From contig MSED01000003.1 of the NCBI GenBank assembly GCA_002099365.1, positions 3,100,001-3,164,000 on the forward strand: a DNA stretch of 64,000 bases, given 5' to 3'. The stretch is from Phialophora verrucosa (Eukaryota; Ascomycota; Eurotiomycetes; Chaetothyriales; Herpotrichiellaceae). The translations under genes and the position numbers were made by a program. Shown one piece after another: positions 54,439 through 64,000 of the stretch; positions within the stretch are counted from its first letter, which is position 1; each line of letters begins with the position of its first letter. The notes below the pieces were generated by a model that had not been told where the DNA came from, did no database searches, and was given only the letters and a program-made list of their open reading frames with translations.

Positions 54439-55960
54439 TCAGCGGCTGAGCCTTAGTGTCGACATCGACCTCGCATCTGATACAATTCTCATCCGTGCAA
54501 GATGAGCTTCGAGATACTCCGTAATGCTGGAGCGGTATTCGTCAGCGGATGTCCGATTACCGGGCATGTTTGTGTATCCTCGAGGACATTCCGGCCCCAG
54601 GCATTGCATACATAACTGCCTGCACGCGGTGAATCTAAAACGCCTCGCTTGATCGGCGTCGGTTGGCCGGCTTCTGCAAGGGCACTGAAACCTCGTACAG
54701 CGCAGCAGCTGCACTTGCAGAACTACATCGGCAAGCATAATTCGTCGCCAGACATATCTTCGAACATCTGATTCTCCCGATCCTGCCTTCCGGACCTGAA
54801 TGTATTACCAGTTCCTGCAGATCCTGGCGGCGACCATAACCCTGGCAGCGCCTCCAGCCTGGGTTTCTTGTACTCAAAATCTCCATCGGTGTACGCCTCG
54901 ATGTCGCCGGACAACCCTTTGCGCTTCAGCCCTTTCCCACTCTTTTGGCTCGGGCCCGTTGTTGGGGACGAAGCATTTGCAGCTTCGCGAGCTAATGTCT
55001 TTCCTCCTCGGGCAGGCTTTGATGTGGAAGCACTGGTATTCGCGCGAGACAAACGAGCGGTGGTCTTGTCGCCCATGCCATCCGTGTAGCGCATCGTTCT
55101 GGGAGTCTTTGCAATCCATTCCTCTATGTCATTAGCCCACCGATATCCGATGCCCAGTTTCTGGTTGGAATGGCTTTGCAGGCCCCTGATAAGGCTTCCC
55201 AACTATTCTCGTGTCCTCTCGTGTATCTTACGAGCCCGTGGCAGAACGGCTGGATTGCTTGGATTGTTGACTAAATACTTCCATAGCGCCATCAGAGGCT
55301 ATCTGAAGCAGTAATATGTGCAGCGTCTCAAACTCGATGCAATGGCTTGCCAATATTTTCTCAACTAAGCACTGGACACCCTCCAACTCCCCGGCGAAGG
55401 CAGTGGTGATAGTGCCTGCCAACTGTCGGGAAATGATGTGTCGAGACTCCATGAAGCAAAGAAGTGAATCGAAGCTCAGGAGCAGACCATGGGGACCAAA
55501 AAAGCCGGTATGGCAATCAAACCTTTCGAACAATGGACTCACAGTCTTCGTGGAGATGGGCATTGCCAGCGGTCCATATCTGAGACATCGGAGGGAACAG
55601 TGTTGGCGTGAATGTTTCCATCGCCGTGTTTGGAATGTCCCTCCAGGCGTCCGAGACATGAGAAATGCAATTAATATCCAAGACGCGGGTAGCGCGGTGT
55701 TGCGAGGGGTCGAACCGGTGAGCGAGACTTTCGTGAGGCTTTTGGAGCTGGAGTCTGTGGTGAAGTCTCTCTCCGCGCCATGTACGTCTTCCTTGACTTC
55801 TGGACAGTATTCTGGGCGAGCCAACTAGCTGCGACTCGCTCTCACCCTCGCGATTCTCCTCCACTACTTTCATTCCTGACGCAGCAAGAAAAGCCTGATC
55901 GCATTTTTCAAGCTTGGTGACGAAGGTCGCTAGCTTTTGAAGGGTACGACTGCACCTGGA
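54439..55960 (-). pseudogene. Decayed gene with several frameshifts, family not recognised
   Basis: Protein-like sequence runs along the minus strand but jumps between frames without usable splice sites. In order: RTLQKLATFVTKLEKCDQAF (about 55960), EVKEDVHGAERDFTT (another frame), HVSDAWRDIPNTAMETF to DCESIVRKV, then after a one-base shift near 55535 DCHTGFFGPHGLLLSF and FETLHILLLQIASDGAM. After another shift near 55240 comes GLVRYTRGHENSWEA to RNWASDIGG, then ANDIEEWIAKTPRTMRY to GDELCLPM (ends 54723). A Cys-rich stretch (FQCPCRSRP, CMQCLGPECPRG) ends at 54439. The sequential fragments look like one ancestral protein of roughly 450 or more residues. I do not know its family. Sequencing errors are an alternative for one shift but not for four or more. 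Confidence 0.5.
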
Positions 55961-56530
55961 CGCTGTCCAGGGCGCTGGAATTGGCCGTGGGGGAAGCCCA
56001 TCCTCGAATTCATCGTGCAGCTTTTGAAACGAAAGAGGTCACTCAGCGTGGGTTTCCGAGACGTCAGTAGAAATACAGGCCTCGTATCCGAAAGAAAAAA
56101 ATCGCCTCGGCCGTGTAGTCGCTCGCGAGAGAGTCAAACAAGCTGGGTAATGCAATTGACAACGCCGCACATTGGGAAGAAAAGACAAACAGCGCAGCGA
56201 GACTCGCGTAGAATCGACGTCATTGCTTAGAAACTTCCCATTCCGTTCACTTCCAAGGCCACTTCCACGCTCCTCAGATTCACACTCCTTCGCGACTCAC
56301 AAGCCGTCTCAATCTGTTCCAGCACAAGACGGCACCTCATGACCACACGGTCACCGAATCGGCTGCAAGATGGTCCCTACCCAGCAGTACTTTAGTTCCC
56401 TATTCTCCTTACCCGGTCGATTTTACCTCTCGTAGCGAATGTACTTTCGGTGCAGAGCGGCTCAATCTAGATAGGCATTTGATTCTGGATTCGGCCCACA
56501 CGTACAGCAGGGCTACTCCCGAATCAAAGA
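55961..56530. other. Intergenic region
   Basis: About 570 bp between the pseudogene and the 3' end of the oxidoreductase gene; nothing recognised. Upstream exons of the pseudogene could extend into it. Confidence 0.35.
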
Positions 56531-57631
56531 TCAGATCTGATACACTAATTTCTTTCCTCCAGCCTGGCCATTTCTGAGTCTGTTGAGACCTTCTGACACG
56601 CCATGGAGCCCCCCAGGAATCACCTCGAACGGATGACCCGAGTACTTGCCCTGTCTCAACATCTCTTCCAGCCAAACAAAAAATTCGCCGGCAAACCCCA
56701 CATCGCCTTCTGCATCTTGCACCGATGGCTGTTTAGGCATGCCGGGCCGATATTTGCCTTCGTGTGCGGTCCCTACGAAGGTATAGATGATATCGACACC
56801 CTTTAGAATGGCTTCCTCGTCGTATTTCCTTGCGCCAGAAAACACGCTGACTCTGCCTCCGCCTTGAAGCATCTGGCTGACCTGAACCCAGCTTTCATGC
56901 TCGCTGAACGCATCAATCCCATTCCTGAGCTGCAGATGATGTTCCTCTGCTAGGTACTTGATGTTTCGTTTGAGGCTCTCCATTCCCGTCCGGTAATCTA
57001 GGAAAACGTCTTGCGGAGATTCGAGGAAACGTTTCAGATGATCACTGCTTCCACCTCCAATTGCGACTATTGGGCCAATTCCTGCGAGCTTGGCGAGCTT
57101 AATGGCATATGTGCCCAACGAAGTTGTAGCAGCATACACAAGCAAAGGCATCTTCTGATTCCTTTCCTGCGCATCTGATTGCCACGGAGCGGTGTAGTCT
57201 TGTCGTCTGAACAGCGTCAAGGCGGCGGTTAGACTGACGAGGGGGATTGTACTGGCTTCTTCGAAGCTCATTGTGTCCGGAATGAGGAGCGTGGTATGCT
57301 CTGGTGCAATGGCACATTCGGCGTAAGCACCGTACGGCTTGCCCATCGGATGAAACGCCGCTACCCGATCACCAGGCTTGAATCTTGTCACCGCGGCTCC
57401 AACTACGAGAACAACGCCAGCTAGGTCGTCGCCGGAGTTGAGGGAGGTACCCGTGGCAACGAGATGAAGCCAGTCTTTCGGATTCGACGCACATGCCTCG
57501 ACTTTGATCAGCACATCGTGAGGCGCCAGAGATTCTGGCAACGGCACCGTGGTAATGGTGGTTGTGATGGGATTGGTAGGGTGTACTGTGGCTGAAAGTG
57601 TTGTCAACGGCAGTTCCTTTGATGAAGCCAT
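56531..57631 (-). CDS. Zinc-independent medium-chain reductase (trans-enoyl reductase-like)
   Basis: An intronless 366-residue MDR-superfamily protein. The GroES-like N-terminal domain has LAPHDVLIKVEACASNPKDW and the GDDLAGVVLVVGAAVTRFKPGDRV block. The catalytic-zinc cysteine/histidine ligands of true alcohol dehydrogenases are absent. A PYGAYAECAIA stretch and EEASTIPLVSLTAALTLF lead into the nucleotide-binding fold (LLVYAATTSLGTYAIKLAKLAG, IVAIGGG). This is the pattern of fungal LovC/ToxD-type enoyl reductases and quinone-oxidoreductase-like proteins, which use NADPH. Some act in trans on polyketide synthases, but no PKS is in the window, so a stand-alone detoxification or metabolite-reduction role is equally likely. 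It is divergent from the MFS gene over 1.1 kb. A TATA box lies about 115 bp upstream. Confidence 0.85.
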   Translation of the reverse strand: MASSKELPLTTLSATVHPTNPITTTITTVPLPESLAPHDVLIKVEACASNPKDWLHLVATGTSLNSGDDLAGVVLVVGAAVTRFKPGDRVAAFHPMGKPYGAYAECAIAPEHTTLLIPDTMSFEEASTIPLVSLTAALTLFRRQDYTAPWQSDAQERNQKMPLLVYAATTSLGTYAIKLAKLAGIGPIVAIGGGSSDHLKRFLESPQDVFLDYRTGMESLKRNIKYLAEEHHLQLRNGIDAFSEHESWVQVSQMLQGGGRVSVFSGARKYDEEAILKGVDIIYTFVGTAHEGKYRPGMPKQPSVQDAEGDVGFAGEFFVWLEEMLRQGKYSGHPFEVIPGGLHGVSEGLNRLRNGQAGGKKLVYQI

Positions 57632-57743
57632 CGGATTGCGGCAGATTCTACAGTACTGTGTGTCGCGAAGATGACGAACTCGTTGATTGATGGGTGTGGT
57701 CGTATTCGTTGCTCTTCTCCTTACCGATAAGCCCCCTCAGATC

Positions 57744-57751
57744 TATATATA
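57744..57751 (-). promoter_or_regulatory. TATA box of the reductase gene
   Basis: TATATATA on the minus strand about 115 bp before the ATG at 57631. An AGGGGG motif (minus strand of 57732-57737) sits just upstream of it. Confidence 0.5.
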
Positions 57752-57929
57752 CCCTACCGTCCATCGAAGTGCCGTAGGGCGCGAATCCCATGCATTTTCG
57801 ATTTTCAGCGGGGGCTCCCGTGATCGCTGACATTTGTGTAGGGGTGCACAAAATCTAAGAAGCCTCAGAACGGTATACATCCATAGGTTGGATGATTAAT
57901 TCTGCCCGCAATACCACCGATACTTCACA

Positions 57930-57973
57930 TCTACCATGTCATACGGTAACGAATGCAATCTCTACCATGTCAT
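57930..57973 (+). repeat. Paired 13-bp direct repeat in the divergent promoter
   Basis: TCTACCATGTCAT occurs at 57930-57942 and again at 57961-57973 (31-bp spacing), between the reductase and MFS genes. It is a candidate regulator-binding pair; function is inferred only from position. Confidence 0.45.
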
Positions 57974-58605
57974 TCGCCTTAGACGAGGCCGAATGTTACA
58001 GACCGAGAGGATGCCGAAGAGCGACGAGCCAGTTACCGCTGGTTTAATGCCGCGGGCTGACAAAGCTGGGCAAGAGACTCATGCGCCACTTAATAGGCCA
58101 AGCCAAGGCTGACAGGGGAAAGAGACTCGACCCTTCTTCCCACCTTCCACTTCAACACAGGACAGCTGGATGCCATGGAAAGACCGGACGCTTCACTGTC
58201 ACGCAGTGTAGCTAGGCGACTCCTCCTGGTAGAACACGTCTCGTCTCTCCACGAGGACCCCAAGTCAGCTATTCATTGTGTAGGTCGACGTAGTTTGTGA
58301 CCCTTCATGAATCTGCTTTATCAACATTCGCACACGACCTACGGCTCACAGGCTATGTCCCCACGCAAATGGTAAAGAACTGTGACTACGAGTATGCCGG
58401 TACCCCTGGATTGTGGGGGAGTTTTCTTCTTCCACTCCGAAGTATGTTGCCTGTCCATTGTTTGTTGCGAGATTTCGTGCCGGCAAAAATTCGACCTCTC
58501 GATAACCCGTGCGACGTCATCTTGTCGTCAGTGGCCTGTGAAGTAAGTGCCTTTCCATGCCCCGTCGCCACTGGCAGCACGCACAATACACGAGCCTGGA
58601 AATAA

Positions 58606-58618
58606 TATATATATAAAA
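58606..58618 (+). promoter_or_regulatory. TATA box of the MFS transporter gene
   Basis: TATATATATAAAA about 125 bp before the ATG at 58742, in a typical fungal core-promoter position. Confidence 0.55.
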
Positions 58619-58741
58619 GCGGAAGCTCGAGAAAGATTGGCTGAGCCGATAGACTTGATGATTTGGCAGCTGGTTAACCTCCATCGTACCGAGCTCGCCG
58701 GGTGACATCCGGGATTTGCTCACTGCTACCAAACGGACATC

Positions 58742-60543
58742 ATGGAGAAAGAGGACCAGCAAGCGGTCGTCGGGGAGAACAGGCATCGAAAGTCCTCCAA
58801 TGTCTTGCCAGGCAATACAGACAACTCACCGGGAAGTACAGTTTCGGACTTGACCCGAAATGAGACCAGCTCAACCACCTCCACCCTGCGGCAGCAGAAT
58901 ACGCTCCAACAACAACCCAGCCTCGCTCAGACGGTCTCCCGTGTCCCAACAGCTACAAAAGCGCCCGAGTTCTCTGTCGCACGCGAGGTCGCATTCATCG
59001 CAGTCATCAGCTCCGCACAGCTTATGACTCAAGCAGCCCTGGCACAGTCCGTCGCCCCTTTGCACGTCATTGGCCGCTCCTTCAACACCACGAATCCGGG
59101 CCAGTTATCATGGTTAGCAGCCGGCTATTCTCTGACAGTGGGCACATTCATCCTCCCTGCTGGAAGATGGGGCGATCTGTACGGTCATAAACTTCTCTTC
59201 ATCAGCGGCTATTTCTGGTTCGCATTGTGGTCTCTGGTCGCGGGACTCGCGGTCTATTCGCACTCGCTCGTCTTCTTCGCGTTTTGCCGGGGTATGCAGG
59301 GAATTGGGCCGGCCATCTTGCTGCCCAATGGCGTTGCAATACTGACGAGGACATACCCGCCTGGTGCGAGGAAGAATATGGTGTTGAGCATATTCGGTGC
59401 CACAGCGCCCAGTGGCTTCGTAATTGGAGCCGTGTTCAGCGGTATCTTTACACAATTCGTATGGTGGCCTTGGGCGTACTGGGTCATGGCGATGGCGTTG
59501 ACAACAATTGGCGTACTGGCCCTATTTGTTATACCACGCATGCCGGTCGAAGGACCACGCGCGACGTTCACGGAGCTGGATGCCATGGGCACCGTTGTGG
59601 GAGTTGTGGGACTTATATTGTTCAACTTTGCCTGGAACCAGGGTCCAGCCGCAGGTTGGGGAAAGGTGTATGTGTATGTCCTGCTGATAGCCGGTGTCAT
59701 CCTTCTGGTTATTTTCTTCTGGCTGGAACGGCATAGAGCGTCACATCCGTTGGTGCCGGTGTCCCTACTAACAGTGGATACTAAGTTGGTGTTTGGATGT
59801 GAAGCTTTCGGGTGGATGAGCTTCGGAATATGGGTCTTTTACCTGTGGTGAGTTTGCTCGTGTGACTTGCTCTTCGCCTTCGCTGATTGATTCAGGCAAT
59901 TTCTCGAGCTCGAAAGAGGCCTTTCAATTCTGTTGTCAACAGCTCAGCTATCGCCCGTCTGTATTGCAGGCTGTATCGCAGCGATAACAACTGGCTTTCT
60001 GATGGCAAAAATCCAGTCTGGGTGGATCATGCTCATCAGCATGAGTGCCTTTTTGACGGGAAACATTCTGCTTGGTACAATGCCGGTCCGACAGACGTAC
60101 TGTAGGTTCTCATGAAGGCTTGTCTCTGTGTTGCTTCCAGTTGCGTCGAGGCACGCTCTAGAGCGAGAGCTGACAATCAGACAGGGGCACAAACTTTTGT
60201 CGCCACGCTTGTCACCCCCTGGGGGATGGATATGAGCTTCCCTTCTGGAAATATTGTGCTGTCCGATCACATGCCTCCAGAACACCAAGGTCTAGCCGCA
60301 TCTCTCATCAACACGGTGATCAACTATAGTATTTCAATCGGCCTTGGCATGGCGGGGACAGTTGAAACACATGTCAACTCAGGCGGAAGGGAGCCGTTGC
60401 AAGGATATCGAGGAGCCTGGTATCTCGCGATCGGATTTGACGGGCTAGGCATAATATGCGCCATCTGCCTCATCTTGTCGGTGAGAGCGAGGACGAAGGT
60501 TAAAGAGAAGGCCGAGGGTCAGAAGGAAGAGGTAGAGGCGTAG
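58742..60543 (+). CDS. MFS transporter, DHA2 (14-TM drug:H+ antiporter) type
   Basis: Exons 58742-59847, 59896-60101 and 60185-60543 give about 556 residues. The first 75 residues are hydrophilic and Ser/Thr/Gln-rich. Transmembrane segments then begin at VAREVAFIAVISSAQLMTQA. Motif A appears as PAGRWGDLYGHK, motif C-like as GATAPSGFVIGAVFSGIF, and LPNGVAILTRTYPPGARKN is typical of fungal DHA2 proteins. The third exon restores YWAQTFVATLVTPWGMDMSF, a hallmark segment of this subfamily, and HMPPEHQGLAASLINTVINY. Plasma-membrane or vacuolar efflux of small toxic compounds or secondary metabolites is likely; the substrate is unknown. It is divergent from the enoyl-reductase-like gene, and such reductase/exporter pairs are often co-regulated (inference). 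The C-terminal tail is charged (KEKAEGQKEEVEA). Confidence 0.88.
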
Positions 60544-60866
60544 ATGTGCTTCAATTGTTGTCAACAGCCGTCCCGCAAGTCTCCATCCAATGTCGAGATA
60601 CAGACTCTTTAGACGCTGCCACCACGACTGAATCTCAGTCTTCCCAGCAACAGCTACTCCTCAGTGCGGTTTTGACGGCTGTCATATAGGAGCAGCCAGT
60701 TTGACTTTGACAGCTCAGTACCACGTCGTGTGGCCGGGTCTGACCGGCAGAGTAGTTTTCAATCACCGTTCCCCATGCACTCATCGACAAGCGAGCGTGA
60801 TCTTTACTAGACTGCGCAGATCAAGGCTTCCTGTGAACGGGCACAGCGATGTCGTATCAATGCAAT
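60544..60866. other. Convergent 3' region
   Basis: 323 bp between the stops of the MFS and ankyrin genes. Nothing recognised. Confidence 0.4.
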
Positions 60867-61502
60867 TCAGTCCTCATCCGAAGGCGGCCCTGCATCGGCA
60901 TCGTCGTCATCAGGGTGGACATCGGAACTCTTGAGACCTTCATTGAGCACATATTCCTCCTTGATTAGAATACTGCGGAGTTCTTCGGTTCTTGGTGTGC
61001 AGATCTCGGCGGGTTTCCTTCCATGTTTATCCTTGACTCTTGGGTCACCTCCTGCATCAATCAACATCTTCGCCATTGCCTCACCAAGTTCGATTTCTCG
61101 CTCATTGGCATATTTGACGGCGGAATGAATCGGTGTTTCGCCCTCTCGTCTGTTCAGAGGATCGCACTCAAGGAATTCGACATTGAGTAGCTCGTCCATA
61201 ACATCATCTGGACAAGGGTTAGCCGAGGGCATGCAGCAGCACCGGGTCGACCTCACAGGCTCCGTAACTGGCGCAGACGTGCAACAGGTGGTTCCCCATG
61301 GTGTCTGTCGCAGTGTTGAAGAATTCGGCTACTTGTTCCTTGCTCTTGTTTTTCATATCATTGAGCACCTCGTGGAACAATTCGACATTGTCTCTCCGAC
61401 ATGCTTCAAGTATTTGTTCCTTGGGTGACGCTCCCTGCGAATGCCGCTTAGTCTTGCACCGAACTAGATACATATCACGCTTACATCGACGTGTTCGGCC
61501 AT
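60867..61502 (-). CDS. Small ankyrin-repeat protein (Yar1-like)
   Basis: Exons 61502-61485, 61434-61257 and 61207-60867 give 178 residues. The first coding exon is 18 nt (MAEHVD). Intron 2 uses donor GTGAGG; the spliced product reads ASYGAYDVMDELL, restoring an ankyrin helix. Three ankyrin-like repeats follow one another: DRNGNH-type TDTMGNHLLHVCASYG, DPLNRREGETPIHSAVKYA, and DPRVKDKHGRKPAEI. The C-terminus is strongly acidic (HPDDDDADAGPPSDED). Size, three-repeat layout and acidic tail resemble S. cerevisiae Yar1, the Rps3 chaperone in 40S biogenesis, and its S. pombe counterpart; this assignment is tentative because ankyrin repeats align easily. Probably cytosolic or nuclear. It is divergent from rpc11. 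Confidence 0.8.
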
Positions 61503-61997
61503 GCTGACCGCCTACCAGAGGCAGTGAGAACGGCTGAACGGTGGGGGCACAGAAGGGGTGGCACAGCTGCGTGAGAATAACTCAGGTTCCAGGGGAATCG
61601 TCCTGCGAGCTACAAGTTGAGTTGGTGATGGTATCGGAAGGGTTTGCGGGAAACGCTTCGTCTGGATTATTGTAAGAGGGTCGGTGAGATCGGAGACGAG
61701 TTGACTGCGTTCGAACCAAGAACGAACTGGGGACAAAAGAAGCGTGGAGCAGGTTGTATGTCCAAGGTCAAGGGCGTTTCAAATGATAATAGATCAGGCC
61801 TCTGACCGACATGCCGACCCCACGACCACCGGCCCCGCCTAGCTGTAACAAACCTGCCTAAAATGCCGTGTGCTCCTCCGTAACGCACCTTCATACGCAT
61901 GCATCAAAAGCACACAATTCTGTCCGACTAAGAGACCAGCCGCGACCCGCATCTTGGGGAAACCAGGCTGCCGGCATACTCATTCTCATCACTCGCC
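61503..61997. promoter_or_regulatory. Divergent promoter region, ankyrin gene / rpc11
   Basis: About 500 bp between start codons of two divergent small genes with likely ribosome/Pol III-related roles. No TATA box noticed. Confidence 0.4.
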
Positions 61998-62510
61998 ATG
62001 CCTCCGACATGTAGGGATACTTTCTCTCGACCTCGCGGAACAGCATTGACCATGGACAACAGTCTGCCCGTATTGCTGCAACTGCTTGACGATCGCAAGA
62101 GCGCCGGGAAATGACCAACACCCACAGGGCAGGAATGCCTTTACCTGCAGAACATGCCCCTACCAGTTCATTCTTGACCAGCCATACTACGAGCGGACAC
62201 ACATGAAGCAGAAACAAAAGGATGACATTCTGGGCGAAGAGCAATCCGACCTGCCGGTCAACGAAGGTATGCTCTCGGCCGGAATAGTGATAGGTAAAGG
62301 TGATACTAATGTCCTCTTCACAAGTTCCTGGAGGCTGCCCGAACGAGACTTGCGACTCCAAGAAAGCCTACTTCTACCAGTTACAGACCCGAAGCGCCGA
62401 CGAACCACCCACGTCTTTCTTCAAGGTACATACGAGAGGTTATCAAGTCTAGTTTAACCACTGATCATTTGCAGTGCATTGAATGCGGGAAGCAATGGAG
62501 AGAATATTGA
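61998..62510 (+). CDS. rpc11: RNA polymerase III subunit C11 (Rpc11)
   Basis: Four exons, 61998-62010, 62063-62266, 62325-62425 and 62475-62510, give 117 residues, the normal size for this subunit. The gene is too fragmented to appear as one open frame. The N-terminal zinc ribbon reads MPPTFCPYCCNCLTIAR then FTCRTCPYQFILDQPYYER. The C-terminal TFIIS-like ribbon has CPNETC and CIECGKQW, with the catalytic hairpin QLQTRSADEPPTSFF; the Asp-Glu pair of RSADE is essential for RNA 3'-end cleavage in the family. C11 confers intrinsic transcript cleavage, termination and reinitiation on Pol III. Rpa12 and Rpb9 are ruled out by the FxCRTCPYQ and RSADEP combination. The first coding exon is 13 nt; its GTAGGG donor and ACAACAG acceptor restore the first zinc ribbon. 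Confidence 0.9.
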
Positions 62511-63775
62511 TCAAGAGGCATCCGCATATGAACCTACAATTACCCGCCAACCATGCAACCCTTGCCGTCTCCCACGAAATTCCATGATGAGTCCACGATT
62601 GCCTGGATAAGACCTGCTGGGGAACAGGCGGAATGGAGGCGAGTTTTAAGCAGATCGGTCTTCAAGAGGGCGCCGGGAGAAGGCTCCTGGATCCGCCAAG
62701 TATAGCGTCGCGAGGCAGGGGACTGGCGCGGGGCCAGCCATCGATGATTTGAGGGCGAGTCTGGCGCAGTCGACCCCGAAGAGTGCTGCGATGCCGGCTC
62801 AACTCTGACTCACGTTGTGCGGTGAGGGCGAAAGCAGGACGAGTCTACACAGCCTTCCTGATCCAAACGCTAATCGAAGACTCACCCGTCCTACCCACCG
62901 GAAACCAGGCAGCATGTTAGGGCTTAAAGGACAAGAGAAGGCTGGCGAGCAGTATCATGACTCAGAGTCCCCGGATTGCCTAGTTCTACGAACGGATTAT
63001 CGCCAGCATGGTTGGTTAATCTCTGGCTCGAGTCAGATGGAGCTAATAGCCCTTAACTCCGATAGTAGAGCTCACGGGGCTAGATAGAAGAGCCGGAACA
63101 GAATAGAAGCGAAGACTGATGTTAAAATCTTTTCATTTGATCGATATTGTCGAGACTTCGCCGCGGGCGGCGAACCCATCTAGAATTGTTGCTGTGGGTA
63201 CACAAACAAATTGCCACTATGATATAGCAGTGTTGGAGGGAATTTTGAGCCTGCTCCAGATCATCTAGTGTTCCAATTGGCTGTAAGAATAGATGTGAAC
63301 TTCGATATGCAGGATCTAGCACATGCCGAAGCTTTCTCCCGTCTTTCGCCAATCATTCAGGCGCGAACCAGTGGGCTGACGGGAGAATGGCCATCATCAA
63401 GAGGTTGAGTTGAGCGCCGTAGTGGGGCTTGGGCCGCAAAATACTCTGTGCCTGGAATAAACTGAGACTGAGTGAGAGCGCAGTGAAGTGACGGTTGCGC
63501 GCGGCCTCTTGACTCACAGCCACTTGGACGCAAATTTTGCCAAGACGAGTCCCTCCGCAGGCATACAAAATCTTCCGCACACTCTCTCTCTCACAATCTC
63601 TTCCTCCGTCGCTCAGTGAGTTATCAACCCACCCCCTGCACTTGTCGTCGATAACTTCTAACATCCATCAGCACCTCTACGCAAGCCGTGGTATCTGAGC
63701 ATTTCCTCTGAATTCTTCTAGTACCTGCCACAGAACTACAAGACTTCAAACCAAACCTTCAACACAACCGCCACC
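62511..63775. other. Upstream region of tef1
   Basis: About 1.27 kb. The part near 63570-63610 is CT-rich (CACTCTCTCTCTCAC), typical of strong constitutive fungal promoters just before transcription start. The leader probably includes 63650-63775 (CAACCGCCACC before the ATG). No other gene seen. Confidence 0.5.
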
Positions 63776-63949
63776 ATGGGGTAAGAGATCATCTCAAACT
63801 GCCTGCGCGCGAGTTCGCTGTTCGAAATGAGCGCCAGTCTGATATCAATGGACATCACTGACATGTTTCTCATCATTACAGTAAAGAAAAGACTCATATC
63901 AACGTCGTCGTCATCGGACACGTCGACTCCGGCAAGTCCACCACCACTG
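63776..63949 (+). CDS. tef1: Translation elongation factor 1-alpha, 5' part (cut by window end)
   Basis: Two coding exons are visible: 63776-63780 (ATGGG, 5 nt) and 63882-63949. They splice with GTAAGA...TTACAG to MGKEKTHINVVVIGHVDSGK and the G1 P-loop GHVDSGKSTTTG. The next donor is GTAAGA at 63950, and the rest of the gene lies beyond the window. eEF1A delivers aminoacyl-tRNA to the ribosome with GTP. The intron directly after the second codon and another within the P-loop are typical of ascomycete tef1. The strong CACCATGG start context fits a very highly expressed gene. Confidence 0.95.
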
Positions 63950-64000
63950 GTAAGAAGGATTTGGAAAAATGAAAGGCACAAAAAACACTCACATGCAATC

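Larger units (their letters stand above)
57632..58741. promoter_or_regulatory. Divergent promoter region, reductase / MFS transporter
   Basis: About 1.1 kb with a TATA box at each end and a 13-bp repeated motif in between. No gene recognised. Confidence 0.45.

Noticed and set aside
1..64000. CRISPR arrays, rRNA/tRNA genes, transposon termini or RIP-type AT islands
   Set aside because: None was seen on reading both strands; the only repeats are the short ones listed.

Overview
The window is nuclear DNA from a filamentous ascomycete (Pezizomycotina). The evidence is short GT-AG introns of about 50-110 bp with CTAAC/CTGAC-like branch sites, fungal-only families (Grg1/CCG-1, Som1-type LisH protein, PalA/Rim20, HET-NACHT-WD40 receptor, Fungal_trans_2-like proteins, DHA2-type MFS) and single-copy eukaryotic housekeeping genes (bet3, U5-40K, leu4, gut2, rpc11, tef1). 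An affinity to Eurotiomycetes, possibly black yeasts, is a guess. No tRNA, rRNA, CRISPR array or intact transposon was seen.

Layout. 1-7.5 kb: secreted phytase-like protein (-), grg1 (+), two-TM membrane protein (-), conserved fungal protein of unknown function (+). 8.6-15.6 kb: accessory block with a 1764-residue HET-NACHT-WD40 NLR-like gene (+). It is followed by a chimeric ORF in which a truncated, internally duplicated cullin fragment runs into a sequence that looks like the missing C-terminal tail of a STAND/NLR protein. This is the most unusual object in the window. 17-28.5 kb: housekeeping and regulatory genes: U5-40K spliceosomal WD40 protein (-), divergent from TRAPP subunit bet3 (+), then som1 (+), a conserved fungal orphan (+) and leu4 (+). 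29.5-37 kb: gut2 (+), an AAAP amino-acid permease (+) and an FAD monooxygenase (+). 38.8-44.8 kb: two paralogous Fungal_trans_2-like genes (-) flanking a Yap-like bZIP gene (+). 45.8-53.4 kb: palA/rim20 (-), divergent from a class II aldolase-like gene (+), a doubtful small ORF (-) and a ferric-reductase-like gene (-). 54.4-56 kb: a decayed, multiply frameshifted gene (-). 56.5-60.5 kb: a divergent enoyl-reductase-like/MFS pair. 60.9-64 kb: ankyrin protein (-), divergent from rpc11 (+), and the 5' end of tef1 (+), cut by the window edge.

Most exon models were built by hand from splice consensus plus reading-frame and family conservation, and they close in phase. Many genes have a very short first coding exon (5-18 nt). 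Several introns are multiples of three without stops, so simple ORF calling reads through them. The genes do not form one pathway. Plausible functional couplings are the divergent oxidoreductase/MFS pair and the regulator trio at 38.8-44.8 kb.
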